Assembly: GCA_002841625.1 (NCBI GenBank) | Contig: PHAG01000003.1 | Span: forward strand, 62,001 to 126,000 | Reading direction: 5' to 3' | Origin: Firmicutes bacterium HGW-Firmicutes-1 | Lineage (GTDB): Bacteria > Bacillota > Clostridia > Lachnospirales > Vallitaleaceae | Length of the DNA: 64,000 nucleotides | Shown: piece by piece, positions 45,023-54,540 of the stretch | How the letters are laid out: each line of letters opens with the position of its first letter | Position numbering within the stretch: the stretch's first letter is position 1 | Notes under the pieces: model-generated | Told to the model about the DNA's origin: nothing | The model's database searches: none | What the model saw: the letters and a program-made list of their open reading frames with translations, nothing else | Translations under genes and position numbers: made by a program

Positions 45023-46990
45023 CTAACTAAGAAAAATTCTACTTCCAATTTGATATATCAAAAAAGCTACAAACCAAGCTATTGTCAATTGATATGCAAA
45101 AGAGAAAAATGTCCACTTCCATGAATTCGTTTCTTTTTTTATAATACCAATTGTTGCAACACATGGTGTATACAATAAACAGAAAGCCATAAACGCATAA
45201 GCACTCACAGCATTGAAGCCCGCTGCAATAAATGCTGATGTAAATCCACTTTCTGTAACACCAAAAATAACAGCCATACTGCTAACAACTATTTCTTTTC
45301 CCATAATTCCTGCAATCAAAGACAATGCAGCTTCCCAGGTTCCAAAACCAAGTGGTGCAAATATGGGTGCAATCGCTTTGCCAATATAAGCCCCAAAGCT
45401 TTCCGTCATATCCACGTGTCCACTAGGATTAAACTCTAAAATGAACCAAAGTACTACCGATGCAAGGAAGATCACAGTCCCAGCTCGTATGATATAATGT
45501 TTCACTTTTTCCCAAACAAAAATAGCAATTGTTTTAAAAGAAGGTTTTTTGTATTGAGGTAGTTCCATTATTAGCGCAGTCTTTCCTTTCTTCAAGGTAG
45601 CTTTAAAAACCAATGCTACTAAAATAGCTATAAACACACCCATCAAATAAAGCGAAAATGAAACTATAATTTCATATCCCGGAAAGAAAATTCTCGAAAA
45701 CAATACATAAATCGGCATTTTAGCACTACAAGACATAAATGGTGTAATCATGGTTGTAATTAGACGATCATGTTCATTTTCTAATGTTCTTGCTGTCATA
45801 ATAGCAGGAACTGAACAGCCGAACCCTAAAATCATAGGAATAAACGCTTTTCCATTTAATCCAATCTTGCACATAAATTTGTCCATTAACAATGCAACTC
45901 TTGCCATATAACCACTATCCTCAAGAATTGAAATAGCAATAAAAAGACAAGCTATATTTGGCAAAAACACAAGAATGCCTCCTACCCCTCCAATAATACC
46001 ATCTACGATAAGGGCTACAACCCATTCTGTAACATGAATTGCAATGAGAAAATCTTTAATGAACCATGATAAGCCAAAAAGAATTGATTCAAATAAACCA
46101 GCGAAATAATTTCCTACACTAAAGGTAAAAGCAAAAACCATAATCATCATCAGTAAAAAAATCGGAATGCCTAAAAAATTATTCGTTATTACCTTGTCCA
46201 CTTTATCTGAAAATGTCTCCTCTTCGTGATCAAATTGAAGCACTTCTTTAATAAAGCAGGATATGTAGTCATACTTAATCTTACCAATTTCTTCACTATA
46301 ATTTTCAGATTTCCAATTAGGAAGTTTTAGCCTCTTCATTACTTCCGAATCTTTTTCAAGCAATTTAATTGCTAACCATCTGATAGCATTTTCATCTAAT
46401 TTATGTGTTTCAGATATTTTGTCGCTTAATGTGTCAATATGTTGTTCAATTTCGGTTCCATAGTTAATTCTAATGGGAATATATTCACTTTTCATTTTAG
46501 CAGTCTTAATTAACTGATGTAATAATTTTGTTAATCCGCTTTGTTTGGTAGCAGAAACCGGAATTACTGAAACTCCTAGCTCACTAGATAATCTTTCTAT
46601 ATTAACGTTATACCCTTTGTTGTCCATAATATCCATCATATTTAAGACTACAACAACTGGCTTCCCCAGCTCAATTAATTGTAACGTTAAAAATAAATTT
46701 CTTTCTAAATTCGAAGCATCCACAATGTTAACTACAACATCCGGATCATAATTCATGATATATTCTCTAGTTAAAATCTCCTCCATAGAATATGGAGACA
46801 AACTATATATTCCAGGTAAATCGACTAAAGTTATCGTATTGCCATCATGTTTAATAATGCCTTCTTTTTTTTCGACAGTTACCCCTGCCCAGTTTCCTAC
46901 TTTGTGTTTTGCTCCTGTATAAGCATTAAATAAAGTTGTTTTTCCACAATTAGGGTTTCCAACAAAAGCAACCTTAATTTGCATGTGCAT
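45023..46990 (-). CDS. feoB: Ferrous iron transporter B
   Basis: Main Fe2+ import permease, 655 aa. N-terminal G domain with G1 GNPNCGKTT, G3 DLPGIYSLSP, G4 NMMD, then a GDI-like helical domain (about 170-260). The membrane part has two Gate motifs (GFGCSVPAIMTARTLEN and the MGKEIVVSSMAVIFG region) and ends with about eight helices. ATG 46990 is chosen (GGAG 8 nt upstream); an ATG two codons later is possible. Order feoA-feoB-Cys-rich protein. Confidence 0.95.
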   Translation of the reverse strand: MHMQIKVAFVGNPNCGKTTLFNAYTGAKHKVGNWAGVTVEKKEGIIKHDGNTITLVDLPGIYSLSPYSMEEILTREYIMNYDPDVVVNIVDASNLERNLFLTLQLIELGKPVVVVLNMMDIMDNKGYNVNIERLSSELGVSVIPVSATKQSGLTKLLHQLIKTAKMKSEYIPIRINYGTEIEQHIDTLSDKISETHKLDENAIRWLAIKLLEKDSEVMKRLKLPNWKSENYSEEIGKIKYDYISCFIKEVLQFDHEEETFSDKVDKVITNNFLGIPIFLLMMIMVFAFTFSVGNYFAGLFESILFGLSWFIKDFLIAIHVTEWVVALIVDGIIGGVGGILVFLPNIACLFIAISILEDSGYMARVALLMDKFMCKIGLNGKAFIPMILGFGCSVPAIMTARTLENEHDRLITTMITPFMSCSAKMPIYVLFSRIFFPGYEIIVSFSLYLMGVFIAILVALVFKATLKKGKTALIMELPQYKKPSFKTIAIFVWEKVKHYIIRAGTVIFLASVVLWFILEFNPSGHVDMTESFGAYIGKAIAPIFAPLGFGTWEAALSLIAGIMGKEIVVSSMAVIFGVTESGFTSAFIAAGFNAVSAYAFMAFCLLYTPCVATIGIIKKETNSWKWTFFSFAYQLTIAWFVAFLIYQIGSRIFLS

Positions 46991-47032
46991 GTCAATTACT
47001 CCTCTCTTCATTTTATGTCATAACTGACTTTC

Positions 47033-47338
47033 TTAAGCACCATGTTGTGTCCTATGCTCTGATTGATGTGATATATGTCTTTCATTTCCTCGCGTTTTTT
47101 TAGAACAATTATTGCAATGACTTGGTTCAACATGAATTTTTTCAGCAATATCTTTTCCTATAACCACTCTAGATCCTCTCACATTTAGAATAAAAGCATT
47201 GTTTGAGTAATAGGACATAATTTTAATTTTAATTCCTTGCGTTAGCCCCATATCTTGAAGCCTTTTTTTTATCTTCAATTCAGTGTCAATATTTATAATA
47301 GTAAACTGTTCGCCTTTTTTACCGTTGCTCAAAATCAT
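47033..47338 (-). CDS. feoA: FeoA-domain protein with Cys/His-rich tail
   Basis: 101 aa. Residues 1-75 form the SH3-like FeoA domain (ILSNGKKGEQFTIINID, RLQDMGLTQGIKIKIMS, LNVRGSRVVIGKDIAEKI), which binds FeoB or modulates it. A tail of about 25 residues follows, rich in metal ligands (HVEPSHCNNCSKK, then HISHQSEHRTQHG). Ordinary FeoA proteins of about 75 aa end near the start of this tail. ATG 47338 has AAGGTGG 9 nt upstream. The longer frame back to 47464 reads through the upstream terminator and is not supported. Confidence 0.85.
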   Translation of the reverse strand: MILSNGKKGEQFTIINIDTELKIKKRLQDMGLTQGIKIKIMSYYSNNAFILNVRGSRVVIGKDIAEKIHVEPSHCNNCSKKTRGNERHISHQSEHRTQHGA

Positions 47339-47421
47339 ATATAAACACCACCTTACTAGTTGATTTATTGTTATGAGAATGGATGTCATTTTCCTTTTAA
47401 TTATACTCCAAATAGTAATAA

Positions 47422-47460
47422 AAAAGCAATGGTTATCTCTTATTGTTAACCATTGCTTTT
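47422..47460 (-). terminator. Terminator after the DUF445 gene
   Basis: Stem AAAAGCAATGGTTA / TAACCATTGCTTTT followed on minus by TTATTACT; 3 bp past the stop. Confidence 0.85.
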
Positions 47461-47463
47461 CCA

Positions 47464-48897
47464 TTACTTAATAATTAACAATATCACAGACATAATAAAA
47501 CCTAATAGCCCACCTAACCAAGTTATTGCTCTTAATTCTTTCTTAGCAATGGTAAGAATAACCTCTTCAAAAATCTCAATTTCAAATGAATTAATTTGTT
47601 TTTCTACGATTGATGAAATCTTCACTGAGCCGATTAGTTTAATAACATATTTCTTGATCACGAAATGATAAAGCTCCAATACTTTTTTAGAAAGATTGCT
47701 CTTACCTTCAGGTGTAATTTGGATTGGGGAATAGATCATTTGCTCAATCAACTTCATTGTCAATTCCTCAGCTGAAGGTTTAATTGAATTCACATTGTCT
47801 TTCAATTTACTGTAAATATATTTTGAAAATTCATCCACTACTTCTTCAAGGCTTCCACTTGATATAGCGTTGGCCAATGCAAGTGGTGTCTTGTCCATAT
47901 TATAAATATATGCACTTACTTTATCTATTAATGTTTTATTTAATATACTCTGCGCTACATACCTTGCAATTTCTTTTCTTGATTGTTCAGGTGCGATTTC
48001 ACCTAAGGGCTTTTGAATCACCATAGCAATATATTCATTGATCGTTTTTGATATTTCAGTGGTTTCAATATTTTCATTTACAGTAGCAACAATGCTTTCA
48101 TAAATTGACCCCGCATTCACAAACATAGAACCTAATGCACCAAATTTGCTTGAAATTACCGCAGTAATCATATCTTTGGCTTTTTCAGCGAAGCTTTCAC
48201 TTATCAATATGTGATTGATTGCATCTTTAATTTTAGGTTCATTAAATGATACCAGATTTTGAATTTGCTTCATTAATTGTTGACCAAGAAGTTCTTCAAT
48301 AGACTTATCTTCATCCATTAACAATTCAATTTCATTTGCCAATAGATCTATACTGCCGTCTGAATTGATCAGTTGATCCAAGAACAGTTGAAGTATTTCT
48401 TTGTTTTGAGTGGCAATTTCTTTTATCGTTTTTTCACCTAAAATTTTAATGATTTGTTCCTTTAATAACTGAATCATTTTGTTTTGTAATTCAGTATCCT
48501 TCAAACCATAAACTATCTTTTCTACAGCTAATCTTGATATGGTTCTACTAAATTGCTCAATTTCTTCTCTATTTTTAAATAATAAGGATAAGTTTAATGC
48601 TCCCTCCTTAATATGACTCTCCGCTTCAAAAAAAGATACAATGGTTTCTCCAATTGTGTCTGATGTTAATTCCTTTAGTATAACCTCGTCCGTAAGCAAG
48701 TACTGTTCAACAACCTCACCCATAGCCATGGTAATTCTTTCACGCTCTTTTGCAATTAAGCCTGGCGTAAATGGAACCTTTATACCAAATATTCGCTTTT
48801 CCTTATACGGTTTAAATAGCATTTTTATGGCAATCCAATTGGTTGTATATCCAATGATTGCTCCAACTATTGGTGTTGCAATATCTGAATAATTCAT
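47464..48897 (-). CDS. DUF445 family membrane protein
   Basis: 477 aa. N-terminal membrane segment with the family mark IVGAIIGYTTNWIAIKMLFKPYKEK and GIKVPFTPGLIAKERERIT. A long amphipathic helical body (about 50-440) follows, with a C-terminal membrane helix (WLGGLLGFIMSVILLII). Related to Bacillus YheB/YtxA-like proteins; function not established. ATG 48897 has GAGGTGG 5 nt upstream. Single gene with a strong terminator. Confidence 0.87.
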   Translation of the reverse strand: MNYSDIATPIVGAIIGYTTNWIAIKMLFKPYKEKRIFGIKVPFTPGLIAKERERITMAMGEVVEQYLLTDEVILKELTSDTIGETIVSFFEAESHIKEGALNLSLLFKNREEIEQFSRTISRLAVEKIVYGLKDTELQNKMIQLLKEQIIKILGEKTIKEIATQNKEILQLFLDQLINSDGSIDLLANEIELLMDEDKSIEELLGQQLMKQIQNLVSFNEPKIKDAINHILISESFAEKAKDMITAVISSKFGALGSMFVNAGSIYESIVATVNENIETTEISKTINEYIAMVIQKPLGEIAPEQSRKEIARYVAQSILNKTLIDKVSAYIYNMDKTPLALANAISSGSLEEVVDEFSKYIYSKLKDNVNSIKPSAEELTMKLIEQMIYSPIQITPEGKSNLSKKVLELYHFVIKKYVIKLIGSVKISSIVEKQINSFEIEIFEEVILTIAKKELRAITWLGGLLGFIMSVILLIIK

Positions 48898-48936
48898 TAT
48901 TCCACCTCTTTCTCTTTATTATATTCCAATCATATA

Positions 48937-49737
48937 TTAAAGAATATGTTGCTTAATTGCTTGTGCAAATCCATGATCATTATTACTACCAGTTATATAT
49001 TTTGCATGCTTTATTAGCTCCTGTGTTGCATTCTCAACAGCAACTCCATAACCTGAAGCTTCAACCATTTCTATATCATTATTATTATCACCTACTGCCA
49101 TTACTTGCTCCATATCAATTCCTTTATGTTCACAATACATTTTTAACATATTACCCTTAGAAACTTGATTTGAAACTACCTCTAAAAAAATTTCATAGGA
49201 TTTGAAAAAATGAAAGTTTGGAGTTTCTATATTTGCCATTTGGACAGCTATTTCATTTAAAACAAGTGGATCTCCAACAATCATTAGACGAGGGAAATTT
49301 TTTGTTAAAGCTGTTTCAAAGTTAGGTACGATAACTTGTTTGTAATTATTCAAACCTCTTTCGATTTCAGTGTATTCATTTGACTTATTGCAGATTAAAG
49401 TGTTTTTATTGTGTAAAATAAATGCAACATCATAGCTATTAAATTTATCATATACATCAGCTATTACATCTTTTCTTAAATAATTCATTTCCAGATCTTC
49501 CAATATGCCTTCTTCTGAAAGTTCAACTCCGTTAGTTCCAATCATAATATCAACATACTCACTAAAATGATACTCAATCGCAATCTTTTCAATTACAGAT
49601 AGCGCCCTGCCACTAGCAATTCCAAATAGAATATTTTTTTCCCTTAATTGTTTTATTGCCTCGATATTTTCTTCACTTACATGTCCATTATCATCTAATA
49701 ATGTACCATCTAAGTCTGTAACAACAAGCTGTATCAT
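48937..49737 (-). CDS. Cof-type HAD-IIB phosphatase
   Basis: Cytoplasmic HAD-superfamily hydrolase, 266 aa. Motif I DLDGTLLDD with the nucleophile Asp, motif II GIASGR, motif III Lys in QVSKGNML, motif IV GDNNNDIEMVEASGYGVAVENA. The class acts on sugar phosphates or nucleotide phosphates; the substrate is not predictable. ATG 49737 has AAAGGG 9 nt upstream. Stands 39 bp upstream of the DUF445 gene. Confidence 0.9.
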   Translation of the reverse strand: MIQLVVTDLDGTLLDDNGHVSEENIEAIKQLREKNILFGIASGRALSVIEKIAIEYHFSEYVDIMIGTNGVELSEEGILEDLEMNYLRKDVIADVYDKFNSYDVAFILHNKNTLICNKSNEYTEIERGLNNYKQVIVPNFETALTKNFPRLMIVGDPLVLNEIAVQMANIETPNFHFFKSYEIFLEVVSNQVSKGNMLKMYCEHKGIDMEQVMAVGDNNNDIEMVEASGYGVAVENATQELIKHAKYITGSNNDHGFAQAIKQHIL

Positions 49738-49801
49738 CTTTATCAACCCTTTCTTTTATAACTATTTACAATTATTGTACCCACTACCTTATCTTAGTAA
49801 T

Positions 49802-49829
49802 AAAGCCTCTCAAAAGTCTGAGAGGCTTT
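49802..49829 (-). terminator. ppdK terminator
   Basis: Stem AAAGCCTCTCA / TGAGAGGCTTT with flanking T-tracts; 13 bp past the ppdK stop. Confidence 0.85.
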
Positions 49830-49842
49830 AAATAAAATCTAA

Positions 49843-52470
49843 TTATTTACCAGATTTAATTGCAGCTTGAGCAGCAGCAAGTCTAGCGATTGGCACTCTA
49901 AATGGTGAACAGGAAACATAATCAAGTCCAATATTATGGCAGAATTCGATTGAAGATGGGTCTCCACCGTGCTCTCCACAAATACCTAACTTAATGTTTG
50001 GTCTAACTTTTCTTCCTTTATCACAAGCCATTTGAACCAATTGTCCAACACCTGATTGATCTAATCTTCCAAATGGGTCGGATTCAAAGATTGATTTTTT
50101 GTAGTAATCATCTAAGAAGCTACCAGCATCATCTCTAGAAAAGCCAAATGTCATTTGAGTTAAGTCATTTGTACCAAAGGAGAAGAATTCAGCTTCTTTT
50201 GCAATTTCATCTGCAAGTAATGCAGCTCTAGGAATTTCAATCATAGTACCAACCATGTATTTCATTTCAATTCCAGATGCAGCAATGGCTTTTTCAACTG
50301 CTTCAACAACAACTTTCTTTACATATACCAATTCTTTGATTTCACATACAAGTGGAATCATAATCTCAGGAACGATATCAAAGCCTTTTTCTTTCTTAAC
50401 TTCAAGTGCAGCTTCAATGATTGCTCTAGCTTGCATTTCAGCAATTTCTGGATAAGTTACTGCTAAACGGCAACCTCTATGACCTAACATTGGGTTAAAT
50501 TCATGTAAACTATCTACTGTTTCTTTCAATTCTTCAAAAGTTAAGCCCATATCTTTTGCTAAGTTTCTAATATCGTCCTCTGCATGAGGTAAGAACTCAT
50601 GTAATGGTGGGTCAAGCAAACGAACTGTCATAGGCATACCTTTAAGTGCTTCATACATACCTTTGAAGTCACCTTTTTGGAAAGGTATTAATTCTTCTAA
50701 CGCAGCTTTTCTTTCTTCGATTGATTTAGAAACGATCATTTTTCTAATTTTTGGAATTCTATCTTCTTCAAAGAACATATGCTCAGTACGACATAAGCCA
50801 ATACCTTCAGCGCCAAACTCAACCGCATTGATTGCGTCTTTAGGACTGTCAGCGTTTGTTCTTACTTTTAATGTTCTGAACTCATCTGCCCATGCCATAA
50901 ATGTTTTGAAGTGACCACTAATTTCAGGATCAACTGTTTTAATATCTTCAATATAAATAGTACCTGCTGTACCATCTAATGAAATATAATCGCCTTCTTT
51001 CACTGTTTGACCGGCAATTGTGAATGTTTTCGCTTCTTCATTAATTTTAATATCTCCACAACCAGATACACAGCAAGTACCCATACCACGTGCAACTACT
51101 GCTGCATGAGATGTCATACCACCACGAACTGTTAAGATACCTTTTGCAGCAGCCATACCTTCAATGTCTTCAGGTGAAGTTTCAAGTCTAACTAAGATAA
51201 CTCTTTCACCTTTTTTTGCAGCTGCAACAGCGTCTTCTGCTGTAAAATAAACTTTACCTGCAGCAGCACCAGGAGATGCAGCTAACCCTGATCCAACAAC
51301 TGTTGCAGCTTTAAGAGCAGCTACATCAAAGTTTGGATGTAATAATTGATCTAATTGCTTAGGATCAACCTTCATTAAAGCTTCTTTAGGTGTTGCTAAG
51401 CCTTCTTCTACTAACTCAACAGCAATTCTTAGTGCTGCTTGAGCAGTTCTTTTACCATTACGTGTTTGTAAGAAGTAAAGTGTTCCTTTTTCGATGGTGA
51501 ACTCCATATCTTGCATATCTTTGTAATGATTTTCAAGCTTAGTCGCAATAGCCATAAATTCTGCGTAAGCTTCTGGCATATCTTTTTCTAATCTTGTTAT
51601 TGGTTCTGGTGTTCTAATACCTGCAACAACGTCTTCACCTTGTGCATTTAATAAGTATTCACCGTAAATTAATTTTTCTCCAGTAGATGGATTTCTAGTA
51701 AAGGCAACTCCAGTACCAGAACCGTCTCCCATATTACCAAATACCATTGCTTGAACATTTACTGCTGTTCCCCAGTCACCAGGTATATCATTCATTCTTC
51801 TATAGATAACTGCTCTTTCATTATTCCATGAACCAAATACAGCTTCTACTGATGCCATTAATTGTTCTCTAGGATCTTGAGGGAACTCTGTATTTAATTG
51901 TTCTTTATAATACGCTTTGTAAGCATTAATTACATCTTTTAAGTCTTCTGCACTTAATTCAAGGTCATTTTCAAAGCCTTTAGCTTCTTTAATGTCATCT
52001 AAAATTCTTTCAAATTTGTGTTTTGATAGGCCTTTAACAACATCAGAGAACATTTGAATAAATCTTCTATAAGAGTCATATGCAAATCTTGGATTGCCTG
52101 TACCTTTTGCAAAACCTTCTACGGATATATCATTAAGTCCAAGGTTAAGTACTGTGTCCATCATACCAGGCATTGAAGCTCTTGATCCTGAACGAACTGA
52201 TACTAGTAATGGCATATTCACATCACCAAATTTTTTGTCGGATATTTTTTCTAATGCTTTAATACCGTCATCAATTTGTCCTAATATTAAATCTGCAATT
52301 ACCTTACCATCATCATAGTATTTTGTACATGCTTCTGTTGTAACTGTAAATCCTTGTGGGATTGGAAGTCCAAGAATAGTCATTTCAGCTAAGTTAGCGC
52401 CTTTACCACCAAGAAGATTCTTCATTGATGCGTCGCCTTCATTGAACATATAAACATATTTGTTGCTCAT
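49843..52470 (-). CDS. ppdK: Pyruvate, phosphate dikinase
   Basis: Interconverts pyruvate, ATP and phosphate with PEP, AMP and PPi. It serves glycolysis with PPi recovery or gluconeogenesis in anaerobes. 875 aa, full length. ATP-grasp domain (GGKGANLAEMTILGLPIPQGFT; GDGSGTGVAFTRNPSTGE), phosphohistidine domain (GGMTSHAAVVARGMG, catalytic His), and PEP-binding barrel (GLCRTEHMFFE; LGHRGCRL; SFGTNDLTQMTFGFSRDD; GICGEHGGDPSS). ATG 52470 has AGGAGG 9 nt upstream. Single gene. Confidence 0.97.
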   Translation of the reverse strand: MSNKYVYMFNEGDASMKNLLGGKGANLAEMTILGLPIPQGFTVTTEACTKYYDDGKVIADLILGQIDDGIKALEKISDKKFGDVNMPLLVSVRSGSRASMPGMMDTVLNLGLNDISVEGFAKGTGNPRFAYDSYRRFIQMFSDVVKGLSKHKFERILDDIKEAKGFENDLELSAEDLKDVINAYKAYYKEQLNTEFPQDPREQLMASVEAVFGSWNNERAVIYRRMNDIPGDWGTAVNVQAMVFGNMGDGSGTGVAFTRNPSTGEKLIYGEYLLNAQGEDVVAGIRTPEPITRLEKDMPEAYAEFMAIATKLENHYKDMQDMEFTIEKGTLYFLQTRNGKRTAQAALRIAVELVEEGLATPKEALMKVDPKQLDQLLHPNFDVAALKAATVVGSGLAASPGAAAGKVYFTAEDAVAAAKKGERVILVRLETSPEDIEGMAAAKGILTVRGGMTSHAAVVARGMGTCCVSGCGDIKINEEAKTFTIAGQTVKEGDYISLDGTAGTIYIEDIKTVDPEISGHFKTFMAWADEFRTLKVRTNADSPKDAINAVEFGAEGIGLCRTEHMFFEEDRIPKIRKMIVSKSIEERKAALEELIPFQKGDFKGMYEALKGMPMTVRLLDPPLHEFLPHAEDDIRNLAKDMGLTFEELKETVDSLHEFNPMLGHRGCRLAVTYPEIAEMQARAIIEAALEVKKEKGFDIVPEIMIPLVCEIKELVYVKKVVVEAVEKAIAASGIEMKYMVGTMIEIPRAALLADEIAKEAEFFSFGTNDLTQMTFGFSRDDAGSFLDDYYKKSIFESDPFGRLDQSGVGQLVQMACDKGRKVRPNIKLGICGEHGGDPSSIEFCHNIGLDYVSCSPFRVPIARLAAAQAAIKSGK

Positions 52471-52792
52471 TGAATGTATACCTCCTAAGATTTTGTATTA
52501 TTTTAATAGAATGAAATTCTATTAGTAACTTTTTCCCCAAATTTATTATGTGTACGCTTTGTAATGAATCAATAAATTTGCCGCTTTATTGTTTATTTTT
52601 GGGTAATTCTGGAATTAGCCCGAAGTATATTATATCATATATACCATGAATTAGAAGTATTTTTTGAGTATTTTTTACTTCGTCTATTCGATTTAAAACA
52701 TTTGTACAACTTTTTTGTGTAATTGCAAGAATTTTAGTGAATTTTATTTAATAGGATACCCCTATTTTAACTTTGCAATTCTTTTTTAAAGG
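52471..52792. other. ppdK upstream region
   Basis: 322 bp without a gene. A TATAAT (minus) at 52629-52634 has only a weak -35, and would give a leader of about 150 nt. A perfect 9-bp inverted repeat, TAATAGAAT / ATTCTATTA, lies at 52504-52524. No terminator with a T-tract was found after the glyQS stop at 52793. Confidence 0.4.
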
Positions 52793-54181
52793 TTAAAACG
52801 AACATTTATCTTCAAAATAATGAAGAAGGTCGACAATCTTAACTCTTTCTTGCTGCATCGTGTCTCTATCTCTAATCGTAACAGCACCGTCTTCAGCTGT
52901 CTCAAAATCAACTGTTAGGCAAAATGGAGTACCAATTTCATCTTGACGTCTATATCTCTTACCAATACTTCCTCGATCATCAAATTCAACATTGTAATGT
53001 TTTCCTAATAGCTCATATAGCTTTTCAGCTTCTTCATTAAGCTTTTTAGATAATGGAAAAACTGCAACTTGAACAGGTGCTAGTGCAGGATGAAATCTAA
53101 GTACAGTACGTACATCCCCATCTTCCAATTCCTCTTCATCATATGCTTCACATAAGAATGCTAATGTTACACGGTCTGCTCCAAGAGATGGTTCAATACA
53201 ATAAGGAGTGTATTTTTCTTTGGTAACATCATCAAAATAAGTCATATCTTGTCCCGAATGCTCTTGATGTGCTTTAAGGTCAAAATCAGTACGATCTGCA
53301 ATACCCCATAATTCACCCCAACCAAAAGGAAACATATACTCAATATCACTTGTAGCGTTGCTATAATGAGATAATTCTTCTGCGCTATGATCTCTTACTC
53401 TTATGCTATCTTTCTTAAGTCCAAGATTTAGCAACCAATTTGTACAGAAATCTTTCCAGTATGAAAACCACTCTAGATCTTTACCTGGTTCACAGAAAAA
53501 TTCTAACTCCATTTGTTCGAATTCTCTAGTTCTAAAAGTAAAGTTACCTGGCGTAATTTCATTTCTAAAAGACTTGCCAATTTGACCAATTCCAAATGGT
53601 ATTTTCTTTCTTGATGTTCTTTGAACATTTTTGAAGTTAACAAAAATCCCTTGCGCTGTTTCTGGTCTTAGAAATACTGTATTTTTTGCATCCTCAGTTA
53701 CACCTTGAAAAGTCTTAAACATTAAATTGAATTGTCTAATGTCTGTAAAATTCTTTTCTCCACAAGTTGGGCAAACAATGCCTTTTTCATCAACAAAATT
53801 CTTCATTTTTTCATTTGACCAAGAATCTACTGCATCCTCCGCCACTTGATTTTGTTCTTTTAAATATGCTTCAATAAGTTGATCCGCTCTAAAACGTTCA
53901 TTACATGACTTACAATCCATTAACGGATCACTAAAGCCTCCAACATGTCCTGATGCAACCCAAGTTTGTGGATTCATAAGGATAGCACAATCCACCCCCA
54001 CATTATAAGGGCTTTCCTTAACAAACTTCTGCCACCAAGCTTTCTTCACGTTATTCTTAAGCTCTACACCAAGAGGACCATAATCCCAAGTATTTGCTAG
54101 ACCCCCGTAAATTTCTGAACCAGGATATACAAAACCTCTAGCCTTTGCCAAAGCAACAACCTTTTCCATTGTTTTTTCCAT
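52793..54181 (-). CDS. glyS: Glycyl-tRNA synthetase, single-chain class
   Basis: Charges tRNA-Gly. 462 aa, homodimeric archaeal/eukaryotic-type enzyme, not the alpha/beta form. Motifs: [14 protein letters not shown], motif 2 [25 protein letters not shown], motif 3 and [19 protein letters not shown], and an anticodon-binding domain ([21 protein letters not shown]). The zinc-like CKSC and CPTCG pairs lie in the insertion. ATG 54181 has AGGATGG 5 nt upstream. Preceded by a T-box leader with Gly specifier. Confidence 0.95.
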   Translation of the reverse strand: MEKTMEKVVALAKARGFVYPGSEIYGGLANTWDYGPLGVELKNNVKKAWWQKFVKESPYNVGVDCAILMNPQTWVASGHVGGFSDPLMDCKSCNERFRADQLIEAYLKEQNQVAEDAVDSWSNEKMKNFVDEKGIVCPTCGEKNFTDIRQFNLMFKTFQGVTEDAKNTVFLRPETAQGIFVNFKNVQRTSRKKIPFGIGQIGKSFRNEITPGNFTFRTREFEQMELEFFCEPGKDLEWFSYWKDFCTNWLLNLGLKKDSIRVRDHSAEELSHYSNATSDIEYMFPFGWGELWGIADRTDFDLKAHQEHSGQDMTYFDDVTKEKYTPYCIEPSLGADRVTLAFLCEAYDEEELEDGDVRTVLRFHPALAPVQVAVFPLSKKLNEEAEKLYELLGKHYNVEFDDRGSIGKRYRRQDEIGTPFCLTVDFETAEDGAVTIRDRDTMQQERVKIVDLLHYFEDKCSF

Positions 54182-54273
54182 AATGACCATCCTTTTCCCA
54201 TTTAATTTTCTATACAATTATCTACTAACATTCAGTGCAAATTACTTAGCGATTTTCTTTCTTAGACAATAAA

Positions 54274-54315
54274 AAAGCATTCTTGTGTCCCTAACAAGGG
54301 ACGAAAGAATGCTTT
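54274..54315 (-). terminator. T-box regulatory terminator
   Basis: Stem AAAGCATTCTT / AAGAATGCTTT with an inner GTCCCTTGTTAGGGAC hairpin, followed by a T-run on minus. It is the terminator that tRNA binding would disrupt. Confidence 0.9.
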
Positions 54316-54502
54316 CTTCCGCGGTTCCACCCTCTTTGATACAAACAACTTGTATCCACTCTATGCTACCTATGTTTAAGGTATTAAACTGCTCCAAAGT
54401 GCCTTCATTAATTCCTTCGACTTAGCTTCCACCATCCTAAGTTCGCTTAAACGAAATGAATATAATTACTCTTCTTTATCAACGCAAATATCATTTAATT
54501 TT
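54274..54502 (-). promoter_or_regulatory. T-box riboswitch, tRNA-Gly responsive
   Basis: Minus strand shows stem I with specifier GGC (54401-54403, in GAAGGCACTTTGGAGC, closely like the Bacillus glyQS leader), GGATGGTGGAAGCTAAG, and the T-box core GAGGGTGGAACCGCGG (core at 54319-54330) just before the terminator. Uncharged tRNA-Gly should allow read-through into glyS. Confidence 0.95.
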
Positions 54503-54509
54503 CGGAAAA

Positions 54510-54538
54510 ATTATACCAAATATAGATTATTGTGTCAA
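54510..54538 (-). promoter_or_regulatory. Promoter of the T-box/glyS transcript
   Basis: Minus strand TTGACA, 17-bp spacer, TATAAT: a perfect consensus. The -35 end lies 2 bp from the stop codon of the upstream lipoprotein gene. Confidence 0.9.
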
Positions 54539-54540
54539 GT

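Noticed and set aside
47339-47463. Fur box upstream of feoA
   Set aside because: No convincing GATAATGATAATCATTATC-type match; the region is mostly the terminator of the DUF445 gene.
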